Shown piece after piece: positions 16,822 through 25,706 of a stretch of 64,000 nucleotides of DNA (positions within the stretch are counted from its first letter, which is position 1; every line of letters starts with the position of its first letter). The position numbers and the translations under genes were made by a program. The stretch is from contig NZ_FOBV01000005.1 in the NCBI RefSeq assembly GCF_900109935.1, forward strand, positions 186,001-250,000. The letters are read 5' to 3'. The stretch comes from Chryseobacterium taichungense. Its GTDB lineage: Bacteria > Bacteroidota > Bacteroidia > Flavobacteriales > Weeksellaceae. A model generated the notes under the pieces. The model was given only the letters and a program-made list of their open reading frames with translations. It was not told where the DNA came from and did not search any database.

Positions 16822-18240
16822 ATGAAAAGGATATTTCTTTTATTATTGTCTGCGTCAGTAGCGTCGGTATCTTGTTCAGGTGGTGGTACTTCTTCTGTGG
16901 GGAAACCAGGAACAAAAGGAGAGTTGATACCAAGAGAAAAAACAAAATCATTTGTTGCGGAAAGACCATACGGCATGGTTGCAATTCCTGCAGGATCATT
17001 TGTTGCGGGGCTAACTGATCAGGATTTTACAGACAGTCCTGAAAAAGCTCAGGCCAAAACTGTTACTGTTTCTTCTTTCTTCATGGACGAAGCAGAAACG
17101 ACTAATGCTGAGTATAGAGTATTTATCAATTATGTAAGAGATTCTATCGCAAGAACCTTACTTGCTGAAGCTGCCGGAGAAGGTGGAGAAGGTAAAGGAA
17201 GAGGAACAAGCATAGGAGATTATGCATATCTTGCTCAAAAAGAAGAAAACTTAACACCATATCAGGAATATTTAGAAGCTCAGGGTGGAGGAGATGAAAG
17301 TACTTTCGATCCTACCAAAAAAATTGACTGGAAAGTTCCATTGCATTGGAATACGTCTAAATATCCAGACGTAGAATATGCAGAAGTTCTTGAGTCAATG
17401 TATTTACCTGCTTCTTCAAGAGTTGGTAATGAAAGAATCCTTGATGTTAGTAAACTTAAATACACGTACAGATGGGGAGACATGGATATTGCTCTTGCTG
17501 AAAAAGAAAGAGGTGTAAATTATCTAAGAAGCGAAAGCATCGCAATCTATCCTGATACTACTGTTTGGGTAAAAGATTTCCATTTTGCTTATAACGAACC
17601 ATTGTTCGAACAATATTTCTGGCACAAGGCTTACAAAGATTATCCTGTAGTAGGAGTTACCTGGGACCAGGCGAGAGCTTACTGTAACTTCAGATCTAAA
17701 TTGAAATCTGACTATAACGAAAGTTTAAAAAGAAGAAAGCAAAGACCATTGCAGTTCAGACTTCCAACAGAAGTAGAATGGGAGTACGCTGCAAGAGGTG
17801 GAATGCAAAATGCTACTTATCCGTGGGGTGGCCCTTATTTAATGGACGACAGAGGGTGCTACTTGGCAAACTTTAAGCCTAAGAGAGGTGATTACATGGA
17901 AGACAACAAAAAAGGTACTTACACATATACTGCTCCGGTAAAGAAATTTAAGAAAAATGGGTACGGATTATATGATATGGCTGGAAACGTTTCTGAATGG
18001 ACAGAATCTGCTTACAATAACTCATCATATGGATTCTCATCTACATTAAATCCTTCAACTAAGGATAAAACGGATGATAAGAGATCTGTAAGAGGTGGTT
18101 CTTGGAAAGATGTAGGATATATGCTGATGACTGGTGCTAGAGACTGGGAAAGAAAAGATTCAGCGAGAAGCTATATAGGATTCAGAACTGTACAGGATAT
18201 TCCTGAAGCTGCTGTTAAGCCAAGAAAAGTTAACAGATAA
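16822..18240 (+). CDS. gldK: gliding motility / type IX secretion lipoprotein GldK (PorK)
   Basis: A 472-residue outer-membrane lipoprotein with lipobox cysteine at 18 (MKRIFLLLLSASVASVSC). It has a formylglycine-generating-enzyme-like fold: YGMVAIPAGSFVAGLT, SSFFMDEAETTNAEYR, VVGVTWDQARAYC, FRLPTEVEWEYAARGG, YDMAGNVSEWTES and SVRGGSWKD. GldK and GldN form the periplasmic ring of the T9SS under the outer membrane. The FGE fold is structural here, not enzymatic. It is the first gene of gldKLMN, 108 bp after glmS, with a plausible promoter region in the AT-rich gap. Length is in the family range. Confidence 0.95.
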   Translation: MKRIFLLLLSASVASVSCSGGGTSSVGKPGTKGELIPREKTKSFVAERPYGMVAIPAGSFVAGLTDQDFTDSPEKAQAKTVTVSSFFMDEAETTNAEYRVFINYVRDSIARTLLAEAAGEGGEGKGRGTSIGDYAYLAQKEENLTPYQEYLEAQGGGDESTFDPTKKIDWKVPLHWNTSKYPDVEYAEVLESMYLPASSRVGNERILDVSKLKYTYRWGDMDIALAEKERGVNYLRSESIAIYPDTTVWVKDFHFAYNEPLFEQYFWHKAYKDYPVVGVTWDQARAYCNFRSKLKSDYNESLKRRKQRPLQFRLPTEVEWEYAARGGMQNATYPWGGPYLMDDRGCYLANFKPKRGDYMEDNKKGTYTYTAPVKKFKKNGYGLYDMAGNVSEWTESAYNNSSYGFSSTLNPSTKDKTDDKRSVRGGSWKDVGYMLMTGARDWERKDSARSYIGFRTVQDIPEAAVKPRKVNR

Positions 18241-18298
18241 TTTATCAAACCCTTATTTTTCAATATTTTTTATTTAACATTAAAAAAAACTAACTTAT

Positions 18299-18991
18299 AT
18301 GTTTAAGACTAAAGATGCTTGGATGAATTTCTTTTATTCATTCGGTGCTGCAATTGTAATTCTTGGAGCTTGGCTTAAAATTACTCACATCAACATTGGA
18401 CCGATTACTGGTAACGTTGCTCTTACAGTGGGACTTATTACAGAAGCGATCATCTTCATTATCTTCGCTTTCGACCCGCCAAAAACTGAAGAATCTTATG
18501 CTTGGGAAAACGTATATCCGGAATTATTAGATAAACATGCAAACCCAAATCCTTTACATTCTAATGTATCATCAAGAAATACAATAGATCATTTTGCTGA
18601 ACTTGAAAATTCTCTTTCAGGAAAATTAGATAAAATGCTTCAGGATGCTAAATTGGATGTTCAATTATTCGAAAGATTAAGAACAGGGATTGATAAATTC
18701 TCAAGTTCTGTAGATCAGATTAACCAAACTGTAGACGTTTCTGCCTCTACACACAAATATAACGAGCAATTAAATAAAGCAGCTCAACATATGGAAAGTA
18801 TGAATGCGCTTTATGCAATGCAATTGGAAAACGGACAAAGACAGTCTGATTTTGCTAAAAAGTATGTAGAAGATATGCAAAAATCTGTTGAACACTCTGA
18901 AAAATTCAATCAAGAATTACAAGGTTTAACATCTAACTTAAATAACTTAAACAGAGTTTATGGTGGTATGTTGACTGCTATGAAGTCTTAA
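18299..18991 (+). CDS. gldL: gliding motility / T9SS inner-membrane motor protein GldL (PorL)
   Basis: A 230-residue protein with two N-terminal membrane helices (about 11-29 and 40-58), the first starting FFYSFGAAIVILGAWLKI. A cytoplasmic coiled-coil-rich tail follows. GldL forms the pentameric stator-like ring around the GldM dimer and uses proton motive force. The conserved glutamate of the second helix is visible in LITEAIIF. It starts 58 bp after gldK and is followed after 51 bp by gldM. Confidence 0.95.
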   Translation: MFKTKDAWMNFFYSFGAAIVILGAWLKITHINIGPITGNVALTVGLITEAIIFIIFAFDPPKTEESYAWENVYPELLDKHANPNPLHSNVSSRNTIDHFAELENSLSGKLDKMLQDAKLDVQLFERLRTGIDKFSSSVDQINQTVDVSASTHKYNEQLNKAAQHMESMNALYAMQLENGQRQSDFAKKYVEDMQKSVEHSEKFNQELQGLTSNLNNLNRVYGGMLTAMKS

Positions 18992-19042
18992 TTCCTTAAC
19001 CATTTCTAAATTTAACTACTTAATCTAAAACAAAAGAAAAGA

Positions 19043-20635
19043 ATGGCACAAGGAAAACAGACACCTCGTCAGAAGATGATCAACCTGATGTATTTGGTGT
19101 TCATCGCGATGATGGCTCTAAATATTGATGCGGAAATCATAAGATCATATTATGACTCTACAGTGGCTTTAAAAGAAACTCGATTATTAACGGAAAGAAA
19201 AAACGAAGATATTTTCGAGAAAACTCTTGAAGCTAAAGCTCAGCAGGTACCTGATACCTACGCTCAGCCTTGGCAACAATATCAGAAACTGAAAGAGAAA
19301 ATCAATGCATTGGTTCAACATGCAGATCAAATCAAAGATAAACTAAAAAAGGAATCTGAATTTGTAGAAAAAGATCCTAAAACAGGAAAATTAGTTGATG
19401 TTAGTGAGAATTTCTCTGCGCTGAACAACAATGAAGCTACGACGAAATACTTCTTTAAAGATGGTGATGAAAATTCTGCATCAAAAGGAGCTACAGAATT
19501 AAAAGCTAAGATTGATGATGTAAGGAATTTTATTAATGCAACTTTTGGAGGAAACTCTCAGCTTAAAGATTTAATTGACAGAGCAAATAAATCATTAATC
19601 GCTGAATATCCGAAAGGACAGTCTCCTAATAATAAAACATGGCTTCAAAATAAATTTTATCATCAGCCGCTTATTGCAGCGCTGTCTAATCTTGAGATTA
19701 TTCAGAACGATGCAAGAAATGTACAGTCTGATGCATTAGCCTTGTTATTACAGGAAAAAGTTGATGCCAGCATTAAGTTTACAAGCTACGAAGCTATTGT
19801 ATCAGCACCAGTTGATGTTGTTGCAGGTAAACCTGCTGAAGCGGTTGTAATGTTAGGAAACTATTCTAACAGTAACAAAATCAGTATTTCAGGTGTAGGA
19901 AGACAGGAAAATGGTAAAGGATATGCAACTTTAAATACAAGTGGAATCGGAGAGCATACGTTAAGTGGAAATATTACATTGACAGATGCCACAGGTAAAG
20001 CACAAAACTTCCCATTCACGCATACTTATAATGTAATTGCGGGTCCTCAGGAGGTGAAACTTCAGAAAGGTTTACTACTTTCAGCTGATAAAATGAATGT
20101 AATGTATAGAGGTCTTGATAATCCAGTTTCTGGATCTATCTTAGGTGCTGATAATGCTAAACTTTCATTATCTGCTCCTGGTGCTACAGTTAAAAGTACA
20201 GGCCCAGGTAAGTGGAATGTTAAACCAGGCGCAGGAAATATATTGAAGATTACGTTATCTGGAACAGATCCTTATGGAAAATCAATTTCTCAGGTATTTG
20301 AATATCGAATTAAAAATGTACCACCGCCACAAGGACAAATCAGAGGTAAAAATATTTTACCGATGCCTGCGGGATCAGTTGAGAATCAATCTCTGTCTGC
20401 TGTGATTCCTGATTTTGACTTCCCTGTATCTTTCAACGTGACTTCGTTCATGGTTAGAGTTCCTGGTAGAGCGGCTTTACAAATTCAAGGTAACTCACTA
20501 CAGGCTGCTTCTGGATTATTTAGAAATCTAAGACCTGGAGATGGTGTTTATATCTTTGATATTAAAGCGACAGCTGTTGGTTTAGGAGATCAAAGAATTG
20601 GAAATATTTCACCAGTATTAATTAATATCCAATAA
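19043..20635 (+). CDS. gldM: gliding motility / T9SS motor protein GldM (PorM)
   Basis: A 530-residue protein with one N-terminal membrane helix (LMYLVFIAMMALNIDAEII) just after the typical MAQGKQTPRQKM opening. A long periplasmic region follows, with a helical D1 domain and beta-rich D2-D4 domains ending VGLGDQRIGNISPVLINIQ. GldM transmits torque or conformational energy from GldL across the periplasm to the GldK/GldN ring. Length matches the family. Confidence 0.95.
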   Translation: MAQGKQTPRQKMINLMYLVFIAMMALNIDAEIIRSYYDSTVALKETRLLTERKNEDIFEKTLEAKAQQVPDTYAQPWQQYQKLKEKINALVQHADQIKDKLKKESEFVEKDPKTGKLVDVSENFSALNNNEATTKYFFKDGDENSASKGATELKAKIDDVRNFINATFGGNSQLKDLIDRANKSLIAEYPKGQSPNNKTWLQNKFYHQPLIAALSNLEIIQNDARNVQSDALALLLQEKVDASIKFTSYEAIVSAPVDVVAGKPAEAVVMLGNYSNSNKISISGVGRQENGKGYATLNTSGIGEHTLSGNITLTDATGKAQNFPFTHTYNVIAGPQEVKLQKGLLLSADKMNVMYRGLDNPVSGSILGADNAKLSLSAPGATVKSTGPGKWNVKPGAGNILKITLSGTDPYGKSISQVFEYRIKNVPPPQGQIRGKNILPMPAGSVENQSLSAVIPDFDFPVSFNVTSFMVRVPGRAALQIQGNSLQAASGLFRNLRPGDGVYIFDIKATAVGLGDQRIGNISPVLINIQ

Positions 20636-20650
20636 AATTAATAGAGTATT

Positions 20651-21589
20651 ATGAAAAAATATATTAGCAGTTTTTTAGTATTAGTTTCGGGATTTGCATT
20701 TTCCCAGACTATCCTGAATGCTTCTTCTCCGGAAGAATTCAGAAAAATGAGAGCTGAGAACAAAATGAAAGTAGGAGATACAGTTATCGACAAAAAAGTA
20801 AAACCTTTGGAATATGGCTTTGTTGATGAAAAAGATATCCTGAAAAGCATGTTTGTTTGGGAGGTTATTGATATGAATGATAAAATTAATCAGCCTTTCT
20901 ATTACAATAATCCGGATGGATTATTATCTACTGAAACAAAATCTTTATATAAGCTTTTGCTGGATGGTGCTATGAATGGTGACATCACGGAAGTTTATGA
21001 TGATGAAAACTTCGTTACGAGACTTACTCCTCAGCAAATCAAAGATAGATTGGTAAGTGTACGTGTTGATGATGAAGCTGTGAATATCCTGAATAGTGGA
21101 CGTCAATTGACTGAGCAGGAGAAGAAAGAGCTTACCGACGTTTATGAGACAACTACTGAAAAAGTAAAAGTTTTAAAGGTATTCGGAATGTGGTTTATTG
21201 ATAAGAGAGATGGACAGTTAAAGTACAGACCTCTTGGAATTGCTGCAATGGGTCCGGATCCACAAATGATTGGTAGAGTAGGTCCTGACGGACAGCCTAT
21301 CGAAGGTGCAAATGATCTTATTGATCTTTTCTGGGTATATTATCCAAATGCAAGAGAGATTCTGGCTAATAACTATGTATACAACAGAAAAAATACATCT
21401 GCAGACCTTTCTTTTGATGATCTAATCAATGCAAGAAGATTTTCTTCTGTGATCTTCAAATCATCTACTGGTCTTGGAGATGGAGTTATCAAAGACTATA
21501 TCCCAAGAGATGCTGATGAGCAAATGGAAGAAAGCGACAGAATTAAAGCGCAGATCCTTCAAATGGAAAATGATATGTGGAATTACTAA
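20651..21589 (+). CDS. gldN: gliding motility / T9SS protein GldN (PorN)
   Basis: A 312-residue periplasmic protein with a signal peptide (MKKYISSFLVLVSGFAFSQ). Family sequences include DEKDILKSMFVWEVIDMNDKIN, FYYNNPDG, VKVLKVFGMWFIDKRDGQL, FWVYYPNAREIL and FDDLINARRFSSVI. It partners GldK in the periplasmic ring. It is the last gene of the gldKLMN unit, 15 bp after gldM, and is closed by a strong terminator. Confidence 0.95.
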   Translation: MKKYISSFLVLVSGFAFSQTILNASSPEEFRKMRAENKMKVGDTVIDKKVKPLEYGFVDEKDILKSMFVWEVIDMNDKINQPFYYNNPDGLLSTETKSLYKLLLDGAMNGDITEVYDDENFVTRLTPQQIKDRLVSVRVDDEAVNILNSGRQLTEQEKKELTDVYETTTEKVKVLKVFGMWFIDKRDGQLKYRPLGIAAMGPDPQMIGRVGPDGQPIEGANDLIDLFWVYYPNAREILANNYVYNRKNTSADLSFDDLINARRFSSVIFKSSTGLGDGVIKDYIPRDADEQMEESDRIKAQILQMENDMWNY

Positions 21590-21610
21590 GATTTCACTTG
21601 ATAATTATAG

Positions 21611-21642
21611 AAAACCTGAGTATTTTTACTCAGGTTTTTTTA
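21611..21642 (+). terminator. terminator of gldKLMN
   Basis: A 12-bp perfect stem, AAAACCTGAGTA (21611-21622) with TACTCAGGTTTT (21627-21638), TTTT loop and T tail. It ends only 3 bp before the next ATG at 21645. Confidence 0.9.
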
Positions 21643-21644
21643 TT

Positions 21645-22685
21645 ATGAAAAATGTAGATTATATCATTGTAGGAGACGGCTATGCTGCTCTTTTTTTTGC
21701 TCACCAGCTTATAAAAAATAACAAATCATTTGTACTGTTTTCGGAGCAAAAAAAGAGTGCTTCTCAAATATCAGCAGGGATTATCAATCCTGTAGTTCTT
21801 AAAAAGTTTACAACTTTCTGGAAAGCTCAGGAACAAATAGACTTTTTAAAGCGAACTTTAAATGAGATCGAAAGCTATACCGGACAAAATTATTTAATCA
21901 ATGCTCCGATCCACAGAATTTTCCATGATGAAAAAGAAAAGGAACTCTGGCTCAAAAAATCGGAAAATGATGAGCTGAAATTTTTTTTAGACAAAAATTT
22001 TGATCATTTAAAGGTAGTAAAAAATGACTTTTATACAGGAAAGGTCAATCAGTCGGCGAGACTTGATGTTAATGGATTTTTCGTGGGTCTATTTGGCTTT
22101 TTAGAAAATCAAGGGTGCATCATTAAAGAAAAGTTCAAATACTCTGATCTGAATAGTTCTTTAAATACTTATAAAGATTTTAGCTATAAAAATATTTTGT
22201 TCTGTGAAGGTATGGGAGTACGACAAAATCCATTTTTTTTAGATATTCCCGTTAATGCTAATAAAGGACATCATATTAAAGTAAACCTCTCTCAGCCAAT
22301 TCCTCAAAATATTACTATTAAAAAGAAACATTTTCTTTTCCCTCTAAATGAAAAAATATATTTTTATGGAGGAACTTATGATAGAGACCATCTTCATCAC
22401 GGGATTGATGATTCTGCAGTAGAGCAATTAAAAAAAGGATTGAGTGAGTTTTACCCCTATGATTTTAGTATTATAGAAGCAAACTTCGGTTTGAGACCGA
22501 CAGTTAAGGACCGCCGCCCCATCATTGGAAAACATTCTAAATTCCAGAATATGTATGTTTTTAATGGGCTTGGAGCAAGGGGAATTCTAAATGGGTGTTA
22601 TTTTTCAAAAAGCTTATTCGACCATATTGAAAAAAATATTCCTTTACCAGAAGAAGTATCTCTTGAGAGATTTGCGAGCAAATAA
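21645..22685 (+). CDS. FAD-dependent oxidoreductase, DAO family
   Basis: A 346-residue flavoprotein. The Rossmann dinucleotide motif is at the N-terminus (MKNVDYIIVGDGYAALFFAHQL), followed by SAGIINPVVLKKFT, the DAO substrate-domain start. The C-terminal FGLRPTVKDRRPIIG and GLGARGILNGCYFS match glycine/D-amino-acid oxidase-like enzymes. The same frame stays open upstream to 21474, but that part overlaps gldN out of frame and crosses its terminator, so the ATG at 21645 is the real start. The substrate is unknown; no thiamine or amino-acid genes adjoin it. Confidence 0.85.
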   Translation: MKNVDYIIVGDGYAALFFAHQLIKNNKSFVLFSEQKKSASQISAGIINPVVLKKFTTFWKAQEQIDFLKRTLNEIESYTGQNYLINAPIHRIFHDEKEKELWLKKSENDELKFFLDKNFDHLKVVKNDFYTGKVNQSARLDVNGFFVGLFGFLENQGCIIKEKFKYSDLNSSLNTYKDFSYKNILFCEGMGVRQNPFFLDIPVNANKGHHIKVNLSQPIPQNITIKKKHFLFPLNEKIYFYGGTYDRDHLHHGIDDSAVEQLKKGLSEFYPYDFSIIEANFGLRPTVKDRRPIIGKHSKFQNMYVFNGLGARGILNGCYFSKSLFDHIEKNIPLPEEVSLERFASK

Positions 22686-22739
22686 TTCAAATCATTGTAT
22701 GACTGTGTGAAATTTCTTATCTTGAGTAAAAGATAAATT

Positions 22740-23000
22740 ATGAACGAGAATATTCTGGGAATTGTTGCGGGAATTCTTACATCTGTTTCTATGATTCCGC
22801 AGCTGGTTAAAGTACTAAAAGAGAAAAACGCTGAAGATCTTTCCTGGACTATGATCCTGGTACTCATTTCGGGACTTTCACTGTGGGTATGGTATGGATT
22901 TTTAAAAAATGAGCTGCCTATAATACTTTCTAATGCTTTTGCCGTTATTGTCAATGTCATATTGCTTATATGCTGCATGATCTACAAAAAGAAATCATAA
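22740..23000 (+). CDS. SemiSWEET-family sugar transporter
   Basis: An 86-residue protein of three membrane helices with the MtN3/SemiSWEET pattern: GIVAGILTSVSMIPQLVKVLKEK with the conserved Pro, DLSWTMILVLISGLSLWVWYGF and the final ILSNAFAVIVNVILL. SemiSWEETs work as dimers that move small sugars down their gradient across the inner membrane. The ATG at 22740 gives the usual family length. It is probably transcribed with the preceding oxidoreductase, 54 bp away. Confidence 0.88.
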   Translation: MNENILGIVAGILTSVSMIPQLVKVLKEKNAEDLSWTMILVLISGLSLWVWYGFLKNELPIILSNAFAVIVNVILLICCMIYKKKS

Positions 23001-23005
23001 AAAAC

Positions 23006-23034
23006 GAACACTTTTGCACAACGCAAAAGTGTTC
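23006..23034. terminator. strong hairpin terminator between convergent genes
   Basis: GAACACTTTTGC (23006-23017) pairs perfectly with GCAAAAGTGTTC (23023-23034) around ACAAC. It lies 5 bp after the SemiSWEET stop and faces the convergent lipoprotein gene. Confidence 0.8.
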
Positions 23035-23084
23035 TCATTTATAGGAATGTGTTTATTTTTTTTAACTAAATTTTTCCCGAAAGA

Positions 23085-23483
23085 CTAATAAGATGCCATT
23101 TTTGTACCGGAGGAAATTTTATTTTTTTTATGATGAAATAACACCATATTATAACCTTTTCTCAGAAAAGTCACCTCTCCTCTTATATCAGAATATTGAT
23201 AATCTGCATCGGAGGCAGTATATTCCGGCAACTCATGACTCTTTTTCAATTCATAAGTTTTTCCGTTTAATCTTACAATGACAGTATTTTGTGTTTCATT
23301 AACGGCAACTTCAAGCTGATCTCCAAAATCATTTGTAAAAACGTCTTTCGTAATTTTATCTTTAGGAGCACTTTCTTCTTTACTGAAATTTTCAAGATTT
23401 ACCTCTTCTTCTTTAGGTTGATGACTACAGGCTGTTGTAATAAATACCATAAAAATGGCGATGATTTGTAGTAGCTTTTTCAT
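23085..23483 (-). CDS. MliC-like lipoprotein (putative C-type lysozyme inhibitor)
   Basis: A 132-residue lipoprotein with lipobox cysteine at 19 (MKKLLQIIAIFMVFITTAC). After an acidic linker there is a compact beta domain: FTNDFGDQLEVAVNE, VIVRLNGKTYELKKS, ASDADYQYSD and EVTFLRKGYNMVLFHH. This follows the MliC/PliC pattern (strand, V-x-L-x-G, SASGA-x-Y-like segment, then a lysine-glycine hairpin). MliC proteins inhibit host lysozyme in the periplasm or at the outer membrane. The SASGA motif is replaced by TASDA, so the match is moderate. Confidence 0.6.
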   Translation of the reverse strand: MKKLLQIIAIFMVFITTACSHQPKEEEVNLENFSKEESAPKDKITKDVFTNDFGDQLEVAVNETQNTVIVRLNGKTYELKKSHELPEYTASDADYQYSDIRGEVTFLRKGYNMVLFHHKKNKISSGTKMASY

Positions 23484-24007
23484 AGTATGTGATTTTAGCG
23501 CAATTCATTTATGTGGTGTTAATTATCTATAAATGTACAATTAAATTAAGGATAATTTGTTAATTAATTATAAAATATTGATGATAATTAAAGTTGAATA
23601 AATAACTCAAAATTTTTATATATCAAAATACGATTTAAATATAATTATATAAACATGATAGATACAGAGATTTTAAAGCGATAATAAATGTTCCTTTTAG
23701 TAATAAGTCACTATTTTAACAATTTCATAAATTTTTCATGGTATTTTAAATAAATTATGATTTATTAACGTTTTGACTTGATTTATAATGTTTCAATCTT
23801 AAGCAAAATCGATGCCATAGACCTGAAAATATAAATTATTGTTGTGTAAAGTAATGAAAATTAATATTTTAATTCTCAAGTACTGTTTAAGATTGATCAA
23901 ATTCAGCTAATTTAAAGGAGTGTTAAATATTGTTAATAAACAGAATTATTATAGTTTTTTTCTGACAGTTAATCCTTATAATAGCATACATTTGTGCCTT
24001 GAAAATC
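23484..24007. other. AT-rich intergenic region with promoter
   Basis: A 524-bp gap without a convincing reading frame or repeat. Its right end carries TACATTTG (23987-23994), a TAnnTTTG promoter element 14 bp before the ATG at 24008. The rest is very AT-rich and could hold the promoter of the divergent lipoprotein and regulatory sites for the efflux locus; nothing specific can be assigned. Confidence 0.4.
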
Positions 24008-24400
24008 ATGAGAAATTATATAGTGTATTTTTTGACGGCCCTCTTTCTATTATTCGTAGTAGAAAGTAAAATTAATGTCAGAACACTGAATAGTAATTAT
24101 ACTTCTCATTCTTCTCAAAAACTTCCTAAAAGAGCCAATCGGTTAAACCAAACCTATGAAAAACTTTCTATACAGCAAAGCTTCGATGACGTAAGTGATT
24201 CTTACTCACTAGAACTTGCAGAAGAAGATTTTCAATTTTCAGATAGTTTACATTCGATTGTAGCATTAGCTTGTGTTTTTACGCTAATATACATTTATGG
24301 TTTAGAGAGTTATAAAAAATCAAAGCCTGTCATCCATGGCTTTCTTTCTGACCTTTTCAATATTAAAAGATTCATTCTGGTTCGTTCTATCAGAATTTAA
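24008..24400 (+). CDS. small membrane protein of unknown function upstream of RND efflux operon
   Basis: A 130-residue protein with a hydrophobic N-terminus (MRNYIVYFLTALFLLFVV) and a second membrane segment near residue 82 (SIVALACVFTLIYIYGL). It ends with a basic tail (NIKRFILVRSIRI). I do not recognise the family. A TTG nine bases earlier (23999) is in frame, but it would lie at the predicted transcription start of the TACATTTG promoter, so the ATG is preferred. It sits 138 bp before the efflux adaptor on the same strand; whether it is functionally linked is open. Confidence 0.6.
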   Translation: MRNYIVYFLTALFLLFVVESKINVRTLNSNYTSHSSQKLPKRANRLNQTYEKLSIQQSFDDVSDSYSLELAEEDFQFSDSLHSIVALACVFTLIYIYGLESYKKSKPVIHGFLSDLFNIKRFILVRSIRI

Positions 24401-24538
24401 ATTTCATTTTCCGATATATTTTCTGCCGTTTTTTGCAGGAAATTATTCTATGTTGTATTGCCGGTAATCATTACATAGTATACACACCTATTACCATTTC
24501 CTATTAAAACATTAACGATTTATATAAACTCTAAAATT

Positions 24539-25618
24539 ATGAAAAGAGTTGTCGCAAGCATTGCGCTAAGCAGTCTTTTATTGTTCAGCTGTAACAAGAA
24601 AAAAGAAGAGAAAGAAGAAGCTGCAGTTTATCCCGTAACCTCGCCGGTGGTCATGGATACGGTGATTGACAAAGAATATGTAGCTCAGATCAGATCTGTA
24701 AAGAACATTGAAGTTCGTGCACAGGAAAAAGGTTTCCTTGAGAAAATTTTTGTGGATGAGGGTCAGTTCGTACATCAGGGACAGACATTATTCAGGATTA
24801 TGCCCAAATTGTATCAGGCAGAATTGCTGAAAGCCCAGGCAGAAGTTGCCCAGGCTACGATTGAATTGAAAAATGCCAGTACATTGGCTACCAACAACAT
24901 TGTTTCCAAAAATGAAAGAGCAATGGCTAAGGCAAAGCTTGACGCTGCAAATGCTGAAGCCAAATTAGCCCAGATTCACCTGTCTTTCACAGACATAAAA
25001 GCTCCTTTCTCAGGAATTATTGACAGAATCCCATTAAAACTGGGAAGTTTGGTTGATGAAGGAGATCTATTGACTTCTCTTTCAGATAACAATGATGTGT
25101 ACACTTATTTCAATGTATCAGAACCGGAATATTTAAATTATCAACGAAATGTGGCTTCAAGAGGAAGTAAGCTGGTTGATCTGGTTATGGCGAATGGTGA
25201 TATATTTCCTCAGAAAGGTGAAGTTCAGACTATTGAAGGAGAATTCGACAGTGAAACAGGAAATATCGCTTTCAGGGCAAAATTTCCAAATCCTGACAAA
25301 CTCTTAAGAAATGGTGAAACAGGAAAGGTGAAAATGACTTTGCCGCTTAAAAATGCTTTGATTATTCCTCAAAAAGCAACCTATGAAATCCAGGACCAGA
25401 AATACGTTTTTGTCGTTGATAAAAATGGGGTGGCGAGATCTAAAAACATCAAAGTGGCCTATGAGCTTCCAGATGTTTATGTAGTGGGCTCAGGATTATC
25501 TACCGGAGATAAGATCTTATTGGAAGGAGTACAGAAAGTGAAAGACGATCAGAAAGTTCAGACGAAGTTCCAGGATCCGAAAAAAGTTCTTCATTCATTA
25601 AAATTAAAAGCAGAGTAA
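24539..25618 (+). CDS. RND efflux system periplasmic adaptor (AcrA/MexA type)
   Basis: A 359-residue membrane-fusion lipoprotein with lipobox cysteine at 18 (LLLFSCNKKK). The biotinyl-lipoyl halves are VRAQEKGFLEKIFVDEGQFVHQGQTLF and, after a helical hairpin (about residues 95-145), FTDIKAPFSGIIDRIPLKLGSLVDEG. The beta-barrel and membrane-proximal domains follow, with LLRNGETGKVKMTLPLKNALIIPQKA. It bridges the inner-membrane pump and the outer-membrane channel encoded next. No local regulator gene (TetR or AraC type) precedes it. Confidence 0.93.
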   Translation: MKRVVASIALSSLLLFSCNKKKEEKEEAAVYPVTSPVVMDTVIDKEYVAQIRSVKNIEVRAQEKGFLEKIFVDEGQFVHQGQTLFRIMPKLYQAELLKAQAEVAQATIELKNASTLATNNIVSKNERAMAKAKLDAANAEAKLAQIHLSFTDIKAPFSGIIDRIPLKLGSLVDEGDLLTSLSDNNDVYTYFNVSEPEYLNYQRNVASRGSKLVDLVMANGDIFPQKGEVQTIEGEFDSETGNIAFRAKFPNPDKLLRNGETGKVKMTLPLKNALIIPQKATYEIQDQKYVFVVDKNGVARSKNIKVAYELPDVYVVGSGLSTGDKILLEGVQKVKDDQKVQTKFQDPKKVLHSLKLKAE

Positions 25619-25706
25619 AATACGATAACTGATAAGCGATAACTGATCATATAAACTGTTCAGATTAATCGTTCATCACTCATCATTAATAATTTATCAT
25701 TATTTT
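25619..25706. repeat. short direct repeats in the adaptor-pump gap
   Basis: CGATAACTGATAAG and CGATAACTGATC lie in tandem near 25622-25648, followed by CATCACTCATCATTAATAATTTATCATTA. The second part is the reverse complement style of the 7-bp repeats at 46545-46620, suggesting the same kind of simple intergenic repeat. Confidence 0.5.

Noticed and set aside
21474..21644. Longer start for the DAO-family oxidoreductase
   Set aside because: Would overlap gldN out of frame and cross its terminator; the dinucleotide-binding motif begins right after the ATG at 21645.
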